A stretch of DNA of 64,000 nt from Agrobacterium fabrum str. C58 (GCF_000092025.1 NC_003062.2:990001-1054000), one strand, 5' to 3'; positions 16,260-25,062 are shown, numbered from the stretch's first letter. Notes: generated from the letters alone by a model not told the origin. Translations and numbers: made by a program.

Positions 16260-17372
16260 TTACCCGATCGCCTTGAGAACCTTTGGCAGCGCCTGCTCGA
16301 AAAGATCGAGCTTGTCGGCGGTGCCGGCGCTGACACGAATGCAGCGGTTGAGCGGGGCAACGCCCGGCATGCGGATGAACACGCCATGGTCCATCAGCCC
16401 ATCAACGATGGCGCGGGCATAAGCGCCGTCGCGGTGGCAATCGATGGTGACGAAATTGGTGGCCGACGGCAGCGGCGAAAGGCCGTTATTGCGGGCGATC
16501 GCGGAAATACGATCGCGGGCATCGGAAATCTTGCCAACCACCTCATGCAGATAGGCCTGATCCTTCAGCGCCGCGAGGGCGCCGGCGACGGAAATACGCG
16601 CCATGCCGAAATGATTGCGGATCTTGTCGAAGGCTTCGACATTGCCGAGCGTGCCGATGGCATAACCCACGCGCGCACCGGCCAGCCCATAGGCTTTCGA
16701 AAAGGTGCGCATGCGCAGGATATTCGGTTGGCCGATCAGCGCGTCGATGGCCGGCACGGCGCTGATGGGCCCGGTTTCGCAATAGGCCTCGTCCAGAATG
16801 AGCAGGCAGGTTTCCGGCAATGCGCGGGCGAAGGCGACGACTTCGCTCGCCTCCCACCAGCTTCCCATCGGATTATCAGGGTTGGCGAAATAGACGAGCG
16901 GCGCATTTTCCCGGATGACGAGATCGAGAAGCCCGTCAAGATTTTCGTGATCATCGACATAGGGCGTGGTGACGAGTTTGCCGCCAAAACCGTTCACATG
17001 GTAATTGAAAGTGGGATAGCCGCCAAACGAGGTGACGACAGGCGTGCCCGGCTCAACGATCAGCCTGGCGATCTCCCCCAGCAATCCATCAACCCCGCTG
17101 CCGATGGCGATATTGCCGCGTGCAACGCCGTGGTGAATGGCAAGCGCTTCCTTCAGCTCGAAATTTTCCGGATCGCTGTACATCCAGGTCTCCGCCGCCG
17201 CGTCCCGCATGGCGAGAAGCACTGAAGGCGCGGGGCCGAAGCCGCTTTCATTGGCGCCGATGCGCGCTTCCACCTTCAGGCCGCGGCTGCGCTCGATGGC
17301 CTCAGGGCCAACGAAAGGAACGGTTGAGGGAAGCGAGACGGCAAGCGGCGTGAGGCGTGAGAAAGCGGACAT
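16260..17372 (-). CDS. HisC-like pyridoxal-phosphate aminotransferase
   Basis: 370-residue fold-type I aminotransferase, class I/II, closest in pattern to histidinol-phosphate aminotransferases. Visible: IGANESGFGPAPS (substrate loop), YSDPENFELKEALA, ANPDNPMGSWW (cofactor Asn region), LILDEAYCE (Asp for the pyridine nitrogen) and RTFSKAYGLAGARVGYAIG with the Schiff-base lysine. HisC paralogues also act on aromatic amino acids, so the pathway is open. The ATG at 17372 starts MSAFSRLTP; the longer frame to 17459 lacks support. No his genes are adjacent. Confidence 0.88.
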   Translation of the reverse strand: MSAFSRLTPLAVSLPSTVPFVGPEAIERSRGLKVEARIGANESGFGPAPSVLLAMRDAAAETWMYSDPENFELKEALAIHHGVARGNIAIGSGVDGLLGEIARLIVEPGTPVVTSFGGYPTFNYHVNGFGGKLVTTPYVDDHENLDGLLDLVIRENAPLVYFANPDNPMGSWWEASEVVAFARALPETCLLILDEAYCETGPISAVPAIDALIGQPNILRMRTFSKAYGLAGARVGYAIGTLGNVEAFDKIRNHFGMARISVAGALAALKDQAYLHEVVGKISDARDRISAIARNNGLSPLPSATNFVTIDCHRDGAYARAIVDGLMDHGVFIRMPGVAPLNRCIRVSAGTADKLDLFEQALPKVLKAIG

Positions 17373-17539
17373 TGGCTGAAAGTTCCGGTAGCTGTGTTTG
17401 AAAACACGGCTCACAATAGGTGCAAAAATACCGGACGCAAGGCGCGCCCGGTTATCCAATGACTGTTTTGGAAGAGTTTTTTCTTAGCACGACACGGCAG
17501 GAAACGCTGTCGGCGAATCGCTGGCCCTGTGCGGCCGGC

Positions 17540-17887
17540 TCAGGCGCTGGTCTCGAAACTCAGCCGACGGACATGGTGCAGGAATTCCGCATCGATCAGC
17601 ATGTTGAAGCCGATGGTGACCTTTTCTTCCTCCCGGCGGATCAGCGTGCAGCCGATCTCATCGCGAATACCGAGAATCTCCAGATAGAAATTGGTCGGCA
17701 TTTCCAGTTCGGGGCTCACATCCAGTTCCGCGCCATAGAGGGAAATGCTGCGCACCAGGCAACGCATGGTGTCCTTGGCGCTGAGATGATGCCCGATGAA
17801 GGTGATCTTGCCGGGCCGGTCGATCGGAAATTTCTCATACTTCTCGTCCTGGGGAACGTTCTGACTGATATCCATATGTAGAGCCAT
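17540..17887 (-). CDS. PilZ-domain protein (probable c-di-GMP effector)
   Basis: 115-residue single-domain protein. The pattern RCLVRSISLYGAELDVSPEL followed by FYLEILGIRDEIGCTLIRRE matches a PilZ beta-barrel; the canonical (D/N)xSxxG motif reads SISLYG, so its first acidic or amide residue is replaced by serine, and the usual RxxxR arginine pair is not clear near the N-terminus. Binding of c-di-GMP is therefore uncertain. GGAGG stands at ideal distance from the ATG at 17887. A diguanylate cyclase lies elsewhere in the window (60234-61526), not adjacent. Confidence 0.75.
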   Translation of the reverse strand: MALHMDISQNVPQDEKYEKFPIDRPGKITFIGHHLSAKDTMRCLVRSISLYGAELDVSPELEMPTNFYLEILGIRDEIGCTLIRREEEKVTIGFNMLIDAEFLHHVRRLSFETSA

Positions 17888-18215
17888 GACAACCTCCCGG
17901 ATTGCCTCTTTAGGTGCCTATTTTAACGCGGCTTCCTTGCCAGGGCGTGAAGGAAATCTACGCAATTCTCTCTAGTCTGTGTCGATCTCGACCAGCTTTC
18001 ACTGGGGAAGCCGATGTTTCCACTCATGAAAATGCGCTATGCCCCATCCGGTTGCAGCGAAGCCGCAGGCTATGCTGATAATGTGTCACGCTTGCACAGG
18101 GCTGGTGTCGCTGCGCGGTTGACTGGGGCCGTACTTGGCGTTACGCCTGATCCTGCAATATGACTTCGCGAGGTGCGGCACTATCGGCGCTTCGTGATTC
18201 TTCTGGGAGTGGACT
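17888..18215. other. Divergent intergenic region, no gene seen
   Basis: 328 bp between the PilZ gene (-) and the FAD reductase gene (+). It should contain both promoters. No ORF of gene-like quality, repeat or clear operator was recognised. Confidence 0.4.
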
Positions 18216-19433
18216 GTGACGGGAAGGCTGGTAATCGTCGGGGCAGGGCAGGCCGCTTTCGCGCTGGCGTCGAAGCTTCGGGCGCTGAAGGACGAGCGTC
18301 CCATCACCATCATCGGCTCCGAGGATGCCTATCCCTACCAGCGGCCGCCGCTCTCCAAAAAATACCTTCTCGGCGAGATGAGCTTTGACCGGCTGATGTT
18401 CCGCCCCGAGGAATGGTACGCGGAAAACAACGTCGATATCCGGCTCTCTACCTGGGTGGAGGAGATTGACCGCGCGGCGAAAACCGTGCGCATGCAGGAC
18501 GGCAGCACACTTTCCTATGACAAGCTGGCGCTGGCGACGGGTGCGGCACCCCGTCTGCTGCCCGCCAGCATTGGCGGCGATCTCGAAGGCGTATTGACGG
18601 TTCGCGACAAGCGCGATGCCGACCGGCTGGTGGAGGAGATGAAGCCGGGGCGCAGGCTGCTGGTGATCGGCGGCGGTTATATCGGCCTCGAAGCGGCGGC
18701 GGTTGCCCGCAAGCTCGGCCTTGAAGTGACGCTGATCGAGATGGCCGACCGTATTCTCCAGCGCGTGGCAGCGAAGGAAACCGCCGATATCATGCGCGGC
18801 ATCCATCAGGCCCATGGCGTCTCTATCCGCGAAAAAACCGGGCTCGTGCGCCTTGTCGGCATGGATGGCCGGGTGGCCGCTGCCGAACTTTCCGACGGTT
18901 CGATGCTCGATGTCGATTTTGTCATCGTCGGCATCGGCGTGACTCCGAACGACCGGCTTGCCCGCGAATCGGGCCTTGATGTCGGCAACGGCATTGTCGT
19001 TGACGCTCTTACCCGCACATCGGATGCAGATATTCATGCGGTCGGCGATTGCAACATGTTGCCGTGGCGTGGTCAGCATGTTCGTCTCGAATCGGTACAG
19101 AACGCCGTTGATCAGGCTGAGGCCGCCGCTGAGGTGCTGGCCGGCACCGAAGCCGCCTATGAGGCGAAACCCTGGTTCTGGTCGGATCAATATGAGGTGA
19201 AGCTGCAGATTGCCGGCTTCAATCTCGGTTACGACGAAACGATGCTGAGGCCCGGTGCGCGCGAAGGCAGCTGGTCTGTCTGGTATTTCCGCGACGGTCG
19301 ATTCGTGGCCGTCGATGCCGTCAATGATGCCAAGGCCTATGTCGCCGGCAAGAAACTGCTCGATATCGGTGCAGAGCCGGATCGCGCCATCCTGGCGGAC
19401 GCTGCCGCCGATCTGAAATTATTGCTTTCCTGA
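18216..19433 (+). CDS. FAD-dependent ferredoxin/rubredoxin reductase-type oxidoreductase
   Basis: 405-residue pyridine nucleotide-disulphide oxidoreductase fold. FAD motif LVIVGAGQAAFALASKLR at residues 5-22, NAD motif LLVIGGGYIGLEAAAVARKL near 147-165, ATGAAPR, and the second FAD site DIHAVGDCNM. The YQRPPLSKKYL motif and the reductase C-terminal domain place it with ferredoxin reductases of the rhodocoxin/putidaredoxin/AIF type, which pass electrons from NAD(P)H to a ferredoxin. No ferredoxin or P450 partner is nearby. The GTG start has GGGAGTGG upstream. Only 7 bp separate it from the aldolase gene, so an operon is likely. Confidence 0.9.
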   Translation: MTGRLVIVGAGQAAFALASKLRALKDERPITIIGSEDAYPYQRPPLSKKYLLGEMSFDRLMFRPEEWYAENNVDIRLSTWVEEIDRAAKTVRMQDGSTLSYDKLALATGAAPRLLPASIGGDLEGVLTVRDKRDADRLVEEMKPGRRLLVIGGGYIGLEAAAVARKLGLEVTLIEMADRILQRVAAKETADIMRGIHQAHGVSIREKTGLVRLVGMDGRVAAAELSDGSMLDVDFVIVGIGVTPNDRLARESGLDVGNGIVVDALTRTSDADIHAVGDCNMLPWRGQHVRLESVQNAVDQAEAAAEVLAGTEAAYEAKPWFWSDQYEVKLQIAGFNLGYDETMLRPGAREGSWSVWYFRDGRFVAVDAVNDAKAYVAGKKLLDIGAEPDRAILADAAADLKLLLS

Positions 19434-19440
19434 GGATATC

Positions 19441-20241
19441 ATGCCCGCTCCCGAAAACCGTTTCAAAACCGCCATCCATGCGGGCAAGCCGCAGATTGGC
19501 CTCTGGCTCGATATGGGCGAGGCCATCACGGCGGAAATCGCCGGTACAGCGGGTTTCGACTGGCTGGTGATCGACGGGGAGCATGGGCCGAATGATCTGC
19601 GCAGCATCATCGATCAGCTGCGGGCGCTTGCCACATCACCCGCCGAGCCTGTCGTGCGCGTGCCCGTTGGTGAAAGCTGGATGATCAAGCAGTTGCTGGA
19701 TGCCGGCGCACGCACGCTCCTCGTGCCAATGGTTGATTCGGCGGAGCAGGCGAGTGATCTGGTCAGTGCCATGCATTATCCGCCGCGTGGCATTCGCGGC
19801 ATGGGCGCGGCGGTGGCCCGTGCCTCCGCCTTCAACACGATAGCCGATTATGCCGACAGCGCCTCGGATGGCGTCTGCCTGCTGGTGCAGGCCGAAACGC
19901 GGGCGGCGATCAACGATCTCGACAATATTCTTGCGGTAGAAGGTGTGGACGGCGTCTTCATCGGCCCGGCCGATCTCGCCGCCGACATGGGTTATCTCGG
20001 CCGGATCGACGAGCCGGAAGTGCAGGCCGTGATCGAAGCAGCGATCGTGAAGATCGTCGCGGCGGGCAAGGCTGCCGGCATTCTGACCTTCAACGAGGCC
20101 TATAATCGCCGTTATCTGGAGCTTGGCGCATCCTTCGTGGCTGTTGGTGCCGATGTGACGGAATTCGCCAATACGCTTCGCGCGCTCTCCGCCCGTTACA
20201 AGGGCGGATCGGCACCTCAACCATCCAGATCGGGCTATTGA
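19441..20241 (+). CDS. HpcH/HpaI family aldolase
   Basis: 266-residue class II pyruvate aldolase. Hallmarks: GLWLDMGEAITAEIAGTAGFDWLVIDGEHGPND, VRVPVGESWMIKQLLDAGARTLLVPMVDSAEQA and GVDGVFIGPADLAADMG, the HpaI/RhmA metal-binding and catalytic blocks (conserved His in GEHG, Arg in VRVP, Glu and Asp metal ligands). Family members cleave 4-hydroxy-2-oxo-heptanedioate or 2-keto-3-deoxy-rhamnonate to pyruvate and an aldehyde. The precise substrate is open. It is co-directional with and 7 bp after the reductase gene, and its stop abuts the stop of the small gene on the other strand. Confidence 0.92.
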   Translation: MPAPENRFKTAIHAGKPQIGLWLDMGEAITAEIAGTAGFDWLVIDGEHGPNDLRSIIDQLRALATSPAEPVVRVPVGESWMIKQLLDAGARTLLVPMVDSAEQASDLVSAMHYPPRGIRGMGAAVARASAFNTIADYADSASDGVCLLVQAETRAAINDLDNILAVEGVDGVFIGPADLAADMGYLGRIDEPEVQAVIEAAIVKIVAAGKAAGILTFNEAYNRRYLELGASFVAVGADVTEFANTLRALSARYKGGSAPQPSRSGY

Positions 20242-20430
20242 TCAGTCGTCGTTGCTGGCGTTCAGCTTTTCCGGCGGAATGCCTTCTTCGCCGGAAGCGA
20301 GATAGCCGCCGTTGATCAGAGCGGCGCGAATGATGCGCTGCACGGCTTCATCCCTGTGTATGGCATGATCCCTCGCGAAATCCGACAAGGCTGCTTCAAG
20401 ATCGTCGCTGAACCGCATATTCGCCCCCAT
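20242..20430 (-). CDS. Small ribbon-helix-helix-like hypothetical protein
   Basis: 62 residues. The segment MRFSDDLEAALSDFARDHAIHRDEAVQRIIRAAL looks like a ribbon-helix-helix (beta strand, two helices) as in CopG/Arc-type DNA-binding proteins, followed by an acidic tail ending LNASNDD. No toxin gene is adjacent, so an antitoxin role is not supported. Start at 20430 or 20418 (GGGGG stands before the latter). The stop codons of this gene and the aldolase touch back to back. Confidence 0.55.
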   Translation of the reverse strand: MGANMRFSDDLEAALSDFARDHAIHRDEAVQRIIRAALINGGYLASGEEGIPPEKLNASNDD

Positions 20431-20458
20431 TTTCCTGCGCTTTATCCCAATAGGTAAA

Positions 20459-20485
20459 GGCAAGGCAGGTGAGACCCGCCTTGCC
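20459..20485 (-). terminator. Hairpin downstream of the YqjD-like gene
   Basis: 8-bp stem GGCAAGGC/GCCTTGCC with an 11-nt loop that allows further GG/CC pairing. Followed on the minus strand by a short T-rich stretch. A weak terminator candidate. Confidence 0.5.
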
Positions 20486-20507
20486 TGAACTTCAATTTAT
20501 ACGGCGA

Positions 20508-20849
20508 TCAGCGCCAGCGATACAGGCTGCTGTTGGACGAGCTCTGCTGTGTGCTCGTGCCCACCACATAACCGATCGCAAAACCGAGTGCGCCGACGAT
20601 CGTCAGCAGCGAGGTTGCCGTACCCGGATTTTCCTTCACGGCTTCCACAACGTTCTGGCCCTGGGCGCGAACATTATGGGCAGCCTTGCGAACCCGGCCG
20701 CGTGCCTCGTCCAGAAATTCGGACGCATCTTCGCTCACACCTTCGGCGCGGGCGGAAACGGATTTCGAAAGCGACGAGATTTGCGAGCGCAACTCGGCAA
20801 TCTGGTTTTCGATCGTGTCTTCGACAACATTCAGTTTGGTCTGAGCCAT
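20508..20849 (-). CDS. YqjD/ElaB (DUF883)-like membrane-anchored protein
   Basis: 113 residues: a long amphipathic coiled-coil region (about 10-75: VVEDTIENQIAELRSQISSL, then ARGRVRKAAHNVRAQGQNVVEAVKENPG) followed by one C-terminal membrane segment TSLLTIVGALGFAIGYVVGT and a short polar tail. This is the DUF883/YqjD layout; in E. coli such proteins bind ribosomes at the inner membrane in stationary phase. The role in this organism is inferred only from the family. Confidence 0.8.
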   Translation of the reverse strand: MAQTKLNVVEDTIENQIAELRSQISSLSKSVSARAEGVSEDASEFLDEARGRVRKAAHNVRAQGQNVVEAVKENPGTATSLLTIVGALGFAIGYVVGTSTQQSSSNSSLYRWR

Positions 20850-21011
20850 TAGAACACCTCTTCTGTTACCGAAGCCAGAACGTGTCGGCCTGCAAGAAGT
20901 TCCCGAATTGCCTGCAAAGTTTCACGGAGCCCTATTTGCCCAACAGGTTTTTCGGGTTCTTGGCGAAAAAGCCTTGCATTCATTTTTTTTAAGCAATAAT
21001 CAGGCCGCACC

Positions 21012-21102
21012 GGAGAGGTGGCCGAGTGGTCGAAGGCGCTCCCCTGCTAAGGGAGTATACGTCAAAAGCGTATCGTGGGTTCGAATCCCATCCTCTCCGC
21101 CA
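21012..21102 (+). tRNA. tRNA-Ser (anticodon GCU)
   Basis: Acceptor stem GGAGAGG/CCTCTCC closes perfectly, with discriminator G at 21099 and encoded CCA at 21100-21102. The D arm has GCCGAGTGGTCGAAGGC, the anticodon loop CTGCTAA sits between CTCCC and GGGAG, a long class II variable arm (TACGTCAAAAGCGTA) follows, and the T arm is GTGGGTTCGAATCCCAT. The anticodon GCT reads AGC/AGU serine codons. Confidence 0.98.
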
Positions 21103-21389
21103 TCAGTTTCTTTCAAAACTAATAATCGCTTCGGCATTTCTCCCTGGCTGCAGGCCGAACGTAATGTGACGGCGGGCCAGGCAGCTGGCAACCGATTTCC
21201 TCCCTTGCGACCTTCAGCAATTGTCGGCGTTCGTCAGCACTCGCGGTGAAGAACGAATCGACAGGCTATGGATTGATCACGGATATTTTAGAGATTCGAG
21301 CCGATCTTTTATGCGGATGAGCCTTCAAGGCATCTCGTTCTCGGAAAAAGATCGCCTATCTAAATCTTCGCCCGCACGAAGGAGATTTG

Positions 21390-21698
21390 ATGACCGACGA
21401 ATACGGCCCTTACGCGCAGATGGCCACGCTTGCTGAGCAGATGGCTTCTCACTATCAGACGGACGCGAATCTGGAACTGGGTCCACACCTCGCACACTAT
21501 ATGGACGAGGTTGAAATCAACATATCCGCCCATCGCTTTGACCATGTGGGGTTTATGGAGAAGATTCACGCACGGCTGACGACGACTTTGGAGAAAACCA
21601 CCGCGCCCCGACGCCGGGAATTCCTGCTGGCCGTCGTGGTTGCGTTGCAGGAGCGAATCGATCGGCGTTCACTCGATGTGGCTCTGGACGGCAGCTGA
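21390..21698 (+). CDS. Hypothetical protein downstream of tRNA-Ser
   Basis: 102 residues starting MTDEYGPYAQMATLAEQMAS after a good AAGGAG at 7 bp. Soluble, mildly acidic, helix-rich, with no signal peptide or membrane segment; no family recognised. It stands alone about 290 bp after the tRNA gene. An ATG-proximal TTG at 21387 gives one extra residue only. Its isolated position beside a tRNA could reflect past insertion, but no integrase or attachment repeat is visible. Confidence 0.65.
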   Translation: MTDEYGPYAQMATLAEQMASHYQTDANLELGPHLAHYMDEVEINISAHRFDHVGFMEKIHARLTTTLEKTTAPRRREFLLAVVVALQERIDRRSLDVALDGS

Positions 21699-22324
21699 GC
21701 CCTAAACCGGCGCCGGACCTGTTCTCAAGTCCGGCTATGGTCGCGGTTCGTATACAGGCAGGCACCGACGCGGCTGCACCCAACAGGAAGTGGCGTCGTC
21801 GGTAGCATGCGGCATGTGCCCGAGGCACATCATCCAGTTACGCCGAATATCTATCCTCCCGTCGAATCGCTGCTTGGTGAATCAGCCCCGGGCAAGCGGT
21901 CTTTCCCGCTTTTGCCTCTCTGTGCATTTCAGGTGCAACTTTGATTCCAAATCAATCCACGTAATAAATCCCGCTGTCGCGCTCCTGGAGAGCAAGGAAT
22001 GGCTGGAAAGTCCGATAGTTTAGAAAGACCTTGTTAACTTCGCTAACTAACGGATTTTCAACAAAAATCTTAACGCTTTGTAAAAGCAGTCATAGGCTGG
22101 ATGCTCAGTGTGTGTTGTTTCCGCAACAAACCGAAATGAAGCATATACGTAAATGCGCTTTATCGGATGTTGGTGATTGCAAGCGGCGAAACCTTTTGTA
22201 TTTTCACCACCAGAAGCGAGGCGGTGGATCGTTTGGCTTCTAAGAACACGGGAATGGGGCAGGGAATGCTGTCCTTCAGCGAAAGTACCCAGACCCACTT
22301 AAAAACTTTGACTGGAGGTCAACC
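21699..22324. other. Long upstream region of porin 1
   Basis: 626 bp without a convincing gene. The distal half is AT-rich (21940-22110, with GTTAAC-like words) and probably holds the porin promoter and regulatory sites; the last 20 bp form a hairpin around the ribosome site. A small RNA could lie here but none was identified. Confidence 0.4.
22308..22322 (+). promoter_or_regulatory. Shine-Dalgarno hairpin of porin 1
   Basis: TTGAC-TGGAG-GTCAA: a 5-bp perfect stem whose loop contains the GGAG ribosome-binding core, 2 nt before the ATG at 22325. The identical sequence precedes porin 2. Confidence 0.6.
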
Positions 22325-23434
22325 ATGAACATCAAGAGCCTTCTTATCGGCTCCGCTGCGGCTCTCGCAGCAGTATCCGGCGCTCACGCTGCCGACGCTA
22401 TCGTCGCTGCTGAGCCTGAGCCCCTGGAATACGTTCGCGTTTGCGACGCTTTCGGCACTGGCTTCTTCTACATCCCCGGCACCGAAACCTGCCTGAAGTT
22501 CGGCGGTTACGTTCGTTTCCAGACCGACTTCGGTCGTGACAAGTCTGGCGTTTCTGACTGGGACTCGTTCACCCGCGCTCAGTTCGAAGTTGACACCCGC
22601 ACCGACACCGAGCTCGGCGCTCTGCGTGGCTTCATCGGTCTGCGTGGCAATGCTGACAACGGCTCGTCCTCGTCTTCGAGCGTTTTTGTTGACCAGGCCT
22701 TCATCGAACTCGGCGGCCTGAAGGTCGGTAAGTTCTACAGCTGGTGGGACGATGGCCTCTCTGGCGAGTCTGACGTTCTTTCCACGAACGCTCTGTTCAA
22801 CTCGATCCGTTACACCTATGACGCTGGTTCCTTCTGGGCAGGCGTTTCGGTTGATGAACTCGAAGGCACGGGCAGCCAGTTCGCAACCATCACCGGTCCG
22901 GCAAATGGTCTTGGCCTCTTCCCGCTTTCGCAGGAACTTGACAACAACGTTGGTATCGCTCTCGGCCTCGGCGCCAAGCTCGGCGCTGCTTCCCTGCAGC
23001 TCATCGGCGGCTACGACATCGACCAGGAAGAAGGCGCAATCCGCCTGATCGCAACGGCCGACCTCGGTCCGGGCACTCTCGGTCTTGCTGGTGTTTGGGC
23101 TTCCGGCGCAAACGCTTACTACGCTGAATCCGAGTGGGCAGTTGCTGCTGAATACGCAATCAAGGCAACTGACAAGCTGACGATCACCCCCGGTGGTCAG
23201 TACTTCGGCAACGTTGCTGACCGCATTGCTCTGACCAACGCTGCTGGCGTTCCGACTGGTGCGTCTGCAATCATCACCAACGACTGGTCTAACCGTGACG
23301 CATGGCAGGCTGGCGTAACGATCGACTACAAGATCACTTCTGGTCTCTCCACGAAGGTCGCAGTTAACTACTACGACGAAGACAATCGTGATGAGCAGTG
23401 GAAGGGCTTCGTTCGCCTTCAGCGCTCGTTCTAA
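22325..23434 (+). CDS. Outer-membrane porin (rhizobial porin family), copy 1
   Basis: 369-residue trimeric-porin-type protein for diffusion of small solutes. Signal peptide MNIKSLLIGSAAALAAVSGAHA, then EPLEYVRVCDAFGTGFFYIP and ETCLKFGGYVRFQT with the conserved cysteine pair, many short amphipathic beta strands, and a C-terminal RLQRSF ending in aromatic phenylalanine, the outer-membrane insertion signal. This is the porin_2 family of Rhizobiales. Codon use is biased as in highly expressed genes. It is the first of two tandem copies and has its own terminator. Confidence 0.93.
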   Translation: MNIKSLLIGSAAALAAVSGAHAADAIVAAEPEPLEYVRVCDAFGTGFFYIPGTETCLKFGGYVRFQTDFGRDKSGVSDWDSFTRAQFEVDTRTDTELGALRGFIGLRGNADNGSSSSSSVFVDQAFIELGGLKVGKFYSWWDDGLSGESDVLSTNALFNSIRYTYDAGSFWAGVSVDELEGTGSQFATITGPANGLGLFPLSQELDNNVGIALGLGAKLGAASLQLIGGYDIDQEEGAIRLIATADLGPGTLGLAGVWASGANAYYAESEWAVAAEYAIKATDKLTITPGGQYFGNVADRIALTNAAGVPTGASAIITNDWSNRDAWQAGVTIDYKITSGLSTKVAVNYYDEDNRDEQWKGFVRLQRSF

Positions 23435-23454
23435 TCTGATCTGACATCGTCAGT

Positions 23455-23487
23455 GATGGAAGCCCCGGCAGAAATGCCGGGGTTTTT
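23455..23487 (+). terminator. Terminator of porin 1
   Basis: Stem CCCCGGCA/TGCCGGGG (23463-23482) with a GAAA-type loop followed by TTTTT. Nearly the same sequence follows porin 2. Confidence 0.9.
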
Positions 23488-23924
23488 CTATTTCTGACAA
23501 TCGCGCAATAACTCGAATCTCGCATCAAAAAAGCTATTCACGGTTTCCGCCGATTTCTGATTCGTATGGATCGCCGGACGCAGAGGAATCAGCTGAAAAG
23601 AGGCAATAAGGACGGTCATATTCTCAATCTTGAATAAGGCGCGCCAAATTTTGGACGAGTTTCCAAGACGCCTCTTCCTCCGGGCGGAGATGCGGTAGAT
23701 TTACTAAGCTACTGAAACAAATAAGAAATTAACCTTTTGTTAATGAATGTGCTCAGCCGTTAGAATTGTAGCTATTTCGCAACAATGAAAAACTAAGGAC
23801 ACCTTACTGTCTTCCTTTTGTCATGATTGAGATTGCCGACCTGCGCAGTTTTAGCTCTAATCAGGTTCATAAGCGGCACGCATTTCTGAGTGCTTTCCCA
23901 CCCGCTGCTTAGAAGATTAAGCGT
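23488..23924. other. Inter-porin region
   Basis: About 440 bp without a gene. It includes an AT-rich promoter zone with the CtrA-like site at 23729-23744. It is not similar to the region upstream of porin 1 except for the last 18 bp before the ATG. Confidence 0.5.
23729..23744. promoter_or_regulatory. CtrA-like box upstream of porin 2
   Basis: TTAA-CCTTTTG-TTAAT, that is TTAA-N7-TTAA, the core of the alphaproteobacterial CtrA recognition sequence TTAA-N7-TTAAC. It is 198 bp before the porin 2 start. Functional status is unknown. Confidence 0.4.
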
Positions 23925-23939
23925 TTGACTGGAGGTCAA
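23925..23939 (+). promoter_or_regulatory. Shine-Dalgarno hairpin of porin 2
   Basis: Same TTGAC-TGGAG-GTCAA hairpin as before porin 1, with the GGAG in its loop, 2 nt before the ATG. Confidence 0.6.
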
Positions 23940-23941
23940 CC

Positions 23942-25039
23942 ATGAACATCAAGAGCCTTCTTATCGGCTCCGCTGCAGCTCTCGCAGCAGTATCCGGCGC
24001 TCACGCTGCCGACGCCATCGTCGCTGCCGAGCCCGAGCCCCTGGAATATGTTCGCGTCTGCGACGCTTTCGGCACCGGCTTCTTCTACATTCCTGGCACC
24101 GAAACCTGCCTGAAGTTCAGCGGTTACGTTCGTTTCCAGACCAACTTCGGCCGCGATCAGTCCGGCACGTCGGACTGGAATTCGTTTACCCGCGCTCAGT
24201 TCAACGTTGACACCCGCACCGATACCGAACTCGGCGCCCTGCGTGGTTTCATCGAATTCCGTGCTGATGCAGGCAACGGTCAGTCCAGCTCTTCTGGTCT
24301 TGAAGCTCGTCAGGCATTCATCGAACTTGGTGGCCTGCGCGTCGGCAAGTTCTACAGCTGGTGGGATGACGATCTCTCTGGCGAGACCGATCTTCTTTCG
24401 TCCAATACGCTCTTCAACTCCATCCGTTATACCTACGACACCGGTTCGTTCTGGGCTGGTATCTCGGTTGACGAACTTGAGGGCACCGGCAGCCAGTTCG
24501 CAACCATCACTGGTGCAGCTGACCCGGTTACCGGTCTGTTCCCGCTGTCCCAGGAGCCTGATAACAATGTCGGCATCACGGCTGGCGTTGGCGGAAAGTT
24601 CGGCGCTGCTACTCTTCAGCTGATCGGTTCTTACGACGTTGATCAGGAAGAAGGCGCTATCCGCGCAATGGTATTCGCGGATATCGGACCTGGCACCCTT
24701 GGACTTGCTGGTGTTTGGGCATCTGGCCCCAACGCTTACTACGCTCTGTCCGAATGGACGGTTGCTGCTGAATACGCGATCAAGGCAACCGACCGCCTGA
24801 CGATCACCCCGGCAGTGCAGTATCTCGGCAATGTTGGCGACAAGATCACTGTCGTGAACACCGGTGCAACGGCAATCGTTTCGAACGACTGGTCTAATCG
24901 CGACGCATGGACCGCCGGCGCAACGATCGACTACAAGATCACCGATGGTCTGAGCACCAAGATCACTGCAAACTACTACGACGAAGACGGTCAGGACGAT
25001 CAGGTCACCGGTTTCGTCCGCCTTCAGCGCGACTTTTAA
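23942..25039 (+). CDS. Outer-membrane porin (rhizobial porin family), copy 2
   Basis: 365-residue paralogue of the gene at 22325, with an identical signal peptide and a near-identical first 55 residues. Differences concentrate in predicted surface loops (for example the SSSGLEARQ and AADPVTGLF segments), and it is four residues shorter. The C-terminus RLQRDF again ends in Phe. Same protein family, same leader and near-identical terminator, so the pair arose by tandem duplication of the whole unit apart from the distal promoter, which differs. Different regulation of two pores with slightly different selectivity is a reasonable inference. Confidence 0.93.
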   Translation: MNIKSLLIGSAAALAAVSGAHAADAIVAAEPEPLEYVRVCDAFGTGFFYIPGTETCLKFSGYVRFQTNFGRDQSGTSDWNSFTRAQFNVDTRTDTELGALRGFIEFRADAGNGQSSSSGLEARQAFIELGGLRVGKFYSWWDDDLSGETDLLSSNTLFNSIRYTYDTGSFWAGISVDELEGTGSQFATITGAADPVTGLFPLSQEPDNNVGITAGVGGKFGAATLQLIGSYDVDQEEGAIRAMVFADIGPGTLGLAGVWASGPNAYYALSEWTVAAEYAIKATDRLTITPAVQYLGNVGDKITVVNTGATAIVSNDWSNRDAWTAGATIDYKITDGLSTKITANYYDEDGQDDQVTGFVRLQRDF

Positions 25040-25062
25040 TCTGATCTGACGCAGTCAGTGAA

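Noticed and set aside
20242..20430. Antitoxin of a toxin-antitoxin pair
   Set aside because: Although ribbon-helix-helix-like, it has no adjacent toxin gene on the same strand.
22034..22062. CtrA box upstream of porin 1
   Set aside because: TTAAC words occur but with the wrong spacing for TTAA-N7-TTAA.
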